DNA of 6,927 nucleotides, from NCBI GenBank assembly GCA_945827765.1, contig CALZPS010000077.1, positions 1-6,927 on the forward strand. The letters are read 5' to 3'. This document shows, piece by piece, positions 6,442-6,927 of this stretch; positions within the stretch are counted from its first letter, which is position 1; every line of letters starts with the position of its first letter. The stretch is from an uncultured Lachnospiraceae bacterium (GTDB lineage Bacteria > Bacillota > Clostridia > Lachnospirales > Lachnospiraceae). The position numbers and the translations under genes are program-made. Under the pieces are notes generated by a model that was not told where the DNA came from, did not search any database, and saw nothing but the letters and a program-made list of their open reading frames with translations.

Positions 6442-6452
6442 AACTCCTGCAT
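6442..6452 (+). repeat. Extra copy of the AACYCCTGCAT motif
   Basis: AACTCCTGCAT differs at one base from AACCCCTGCAT at 6521-6531, the first arm of the inverted repeat upstream of the spoIIID remnant. It lies in the leader of the Hpt gene, where it is transcribed as AUGCAGGAGUU. A third occurrence, in inverted form, is the second arm (6550-6560). Three copies in about 120 bases is suggestive but short. Confidence 0.35.
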
Positions 6453-6468
6453 TTTTAACATTTTTTAT

Positions 6469-6497
6469 ATGATACTACTTTTAGTGCCGATATTCAA
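6469..6497 (-). promoter_or_regulatory. Candidate promoter of the Hpt gene
   Basis: On the minus strand TTGAAT (6497-6492) and TATCAT (6474-6469) are separated by 17 bases. Transcription would begin near 6462, about 70 bases before the start codon. The -35 is moderate and the -10 matches at five of six positions. Confidence 0.5.
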
Positions 6498-6516
6498 TAT
6501 AAGAACCGAATATTGT
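6489..6516 (+). promoter_or_regulatory. Possible sigma-E-like promoter of the spoIIID remnant
   Basis: GATATT (6489-6494), a 14-base spacer and AATATTGT (6509-6516) resemble the B. subtilis sigma-E pattern (-35 ending ATATT; -10 CATAnnnT), although the -10 keeps only part of it. spoIIID is a sigma-E-controlled gene in B. subtilis. The predicted start, near 6522, coincides with the beginning of the inverted repeat. It overlaps the Hpt promoter on the other strand. Confidence 0.3.
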
Positions 6517-6520
6517 AAAC

Positions 6521-6560
6521 AACCCCTGCATAGATTATAAAAACAAATTATGCAGGGGTT
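6521..6560 (+). promoter_or_regulatory. Inverted repeat that would mask the Shine-Dalgarno
   Basis: AACCCCTGCATA (6521-6532) is the exact reverse complement of TATGCAGGGGTT (6549-6560), with 16 AT-rich bases between. The second arm contains AGGGG (6554-6558), the Shine-Dalgarno of the spoIIID remnant, 6 bases before its ATG. In RNA the stem would close off the ribosome site. No T-run follows in either direction, so it is not a terminator. As DNA it could also be a dyad operator. Confidence 0.65.
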
Positions 6561-6564
6561 TCAC

Positions 6565-6707
6565 ATGAAGGATTACATCGAAGAAAGAGCTTTGGAAATT
6601 GCGCATTATATCATAGAAAACAATGCAACAGTGCGTCAGACAGCAAAGCAGTACTGAATCAGTAAAAGTACAGTACATATGGTAGTGATAAAATAGAACG
6701 GTTTGTA
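6565..6707 (+). pseudogene. spoIIID: spoIIID remnant (sporulation regulator), nonsense and frameshift
   Basis: The first 30 codons from ATG 6565 read MKDYIEERALEIAHYIIENN then ATVRQTAKQY, a close match to the N-terminus of SpoIIID, the small helix-turn-helix regulator that acts in the mother cell during sporulation. Next comes TGA (6655-6657) where the family has a Gly codon (GGA), then ISKSTVH (6658-6678) in the same frame, which is the SpoIIID recognition helix. The match then decays: HMVVIK and a TAG (6694-6696) replace HKDVTERL. GAACGGTTTGTA (6696-6707) could still encode ERFV in another frame, as if about 5 bases had been inserted. The remaining C-terminal part, roughly 40 residues of a protein of about 85-95, is not found before the terminator at 6754. 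This is a broken copy; whether an intact spoIIID exists elsewhere cannot be seen here. The 30-codon frame itself still has a start and an SD. Confidence 0.85.
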
Positions 6708-6753
6708 TGGGTGATAAGATAAGAAAAATAGAAAAAATTTAAAATTTGATGCT

Positions 6754-6798
6754 ATGGGTATTTACATTCATTTTTATGAAATGTAGATACCTATTTTT
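6754..6798 (+). terminator. Strong intrinsic terminator after the spoIIID remnant
   Basis: Bases 6754-6768 pair with 6780-6794 in a 15-bp stem (two G-T wobbles), extended by two more pairs around a bulged A, with a short T-rich loop. TTTTT at 6794-6798 follows. It is 57 bases after the TAG at 6694-6696, too close to hold the missing end of spoIIID. Confidence 0.8.
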
Positions 6799-6927
6799 GT
6801 GAAACAAATTTTTCGCGAAAAAAACATTTCCTTTAGAGGATGCAAATCAACTGATTGTCAGGTTGTAAAAACGAAAATAAAAATTAAAAATAAAAAATAA
6901 AAACTAAAAATTAAGAAAGGAAATAAA
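6799..6927 (+). other. A-rich leader of a gene beyond the window
   Basis: No gene is visible here. There is a perfect 14-bp palindrome TTTTTCGCGAAAAA (6809-6822). A weak promoter follows, TTGTCA (6855-6860), 17 bases, TAAAAA (6878-6883). From 6874 to the end the plus strand is almost only A with scattered T, G and C. AAAGGA (6916-6921) six bases before the edge looks like a Shine-Dalgarno, so a plus-strand start codon is expected right after 6927. Confidence 0.4.

Noticed and set aside
6393..6452. 19-codon upstream frame (ATG 6452, minus) ending in an ATGA overlap with the first Hpt ATG
   Set aside because: No Shine-Dalgarno precedes it, and the Hpt ATG it overlaps is not the favoured start. 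It is probably chance.
6116..6540. Two overlapping plus-strand frames opposite the Hpt gene
   Set aside because: The Hpt frame carries a clear family motif; the opposite frames have none and run through its promoter region.
6655..6657. TGA as selenocysteine or read-through codon in SpoIIID
   Set aside because: The family has Gly here, no SECIS-like hairpin follows closely, and the frame is stopped again 12 codons later with a frameshift.

Overview
The window looks like the chromosome of an anaerobic, spore-forming-lineage Firmicute, most likely of the Lachnospiraceae (gut Clostridia). The grounds are the strong AGGAGG-type ribosome binding sites, the sigma-A-type promoters, the moderate GC genes with AT-rich spacers, a lipid-anchored trigger-factor-like foldase, a small stand-alone Hpt protein and a broken copy of the sporulation regulator gene spoIIID. 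Genus cannot be fixed from the sequence alone. The first 47 bases are not biological: they are the end of an Illumina P5 oligo, an 8-base i5 index and the Nextera transposase adapter, so this is the untrimmed end of an assembled contig.

Layout. 48-490 (minus) is the cut-off beginning of a small membrane-anchored protein of unknown function. A divergent promoter region follows, then a tight three-gene operon on the plus strand (752-3295): an extracytoplasmic FKBP/trigger-factor-like lipoprotein, a LacX-type aldose 1-epimerase (ATGA overlap) and a TetR-type regulator (10 bases further). A strong stem-loop terminator at 3343-3371 closes it. A well-formed extended -10 promoter then drives a PutP-type sodium/proline symporter (3485-5020). 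The spacer after putP holds a 20-base tandem repeat directly upstream of a consensus-like promoter for a short-chain dehydrogenase (5138-5902). A two-way terminator (5932-5976) separates this gene from a convergent Hpt-domain phosphotransfer protein (minus, 6013-6390).

The right-hand 530 bases hold no intact gene. They contain a divergent promoter region, a 12-bp inverted repeat whose second arm covers a Shine-Dalgarno sequence, and a clear spoIIID remnant: an intact first 30 codons, an in-frame TGA just before the recognition helix, then a frameshift and loss of the C-terminal half. A strong intrinsic terminator follows, then an A-rich leader ending in a Shine-Dalgarno sequence whose gene must start just beyond the window.

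How the genes fit together: the window is mostly ordinary housekeeping and transport (surface protein folding, sugar mutarotation, sodium-coupled amino acid uptake, an NAD(P)-dependent oxidoreductase, phosphorelay). No phage, transposon, CRISPR or defence system is visible. The least ordinary part is the spoIIID remnant, because its apparent expression signals (sigma-E-like promoter, SD-masking hairpin, terminator) are in better condition than its coding sequence.
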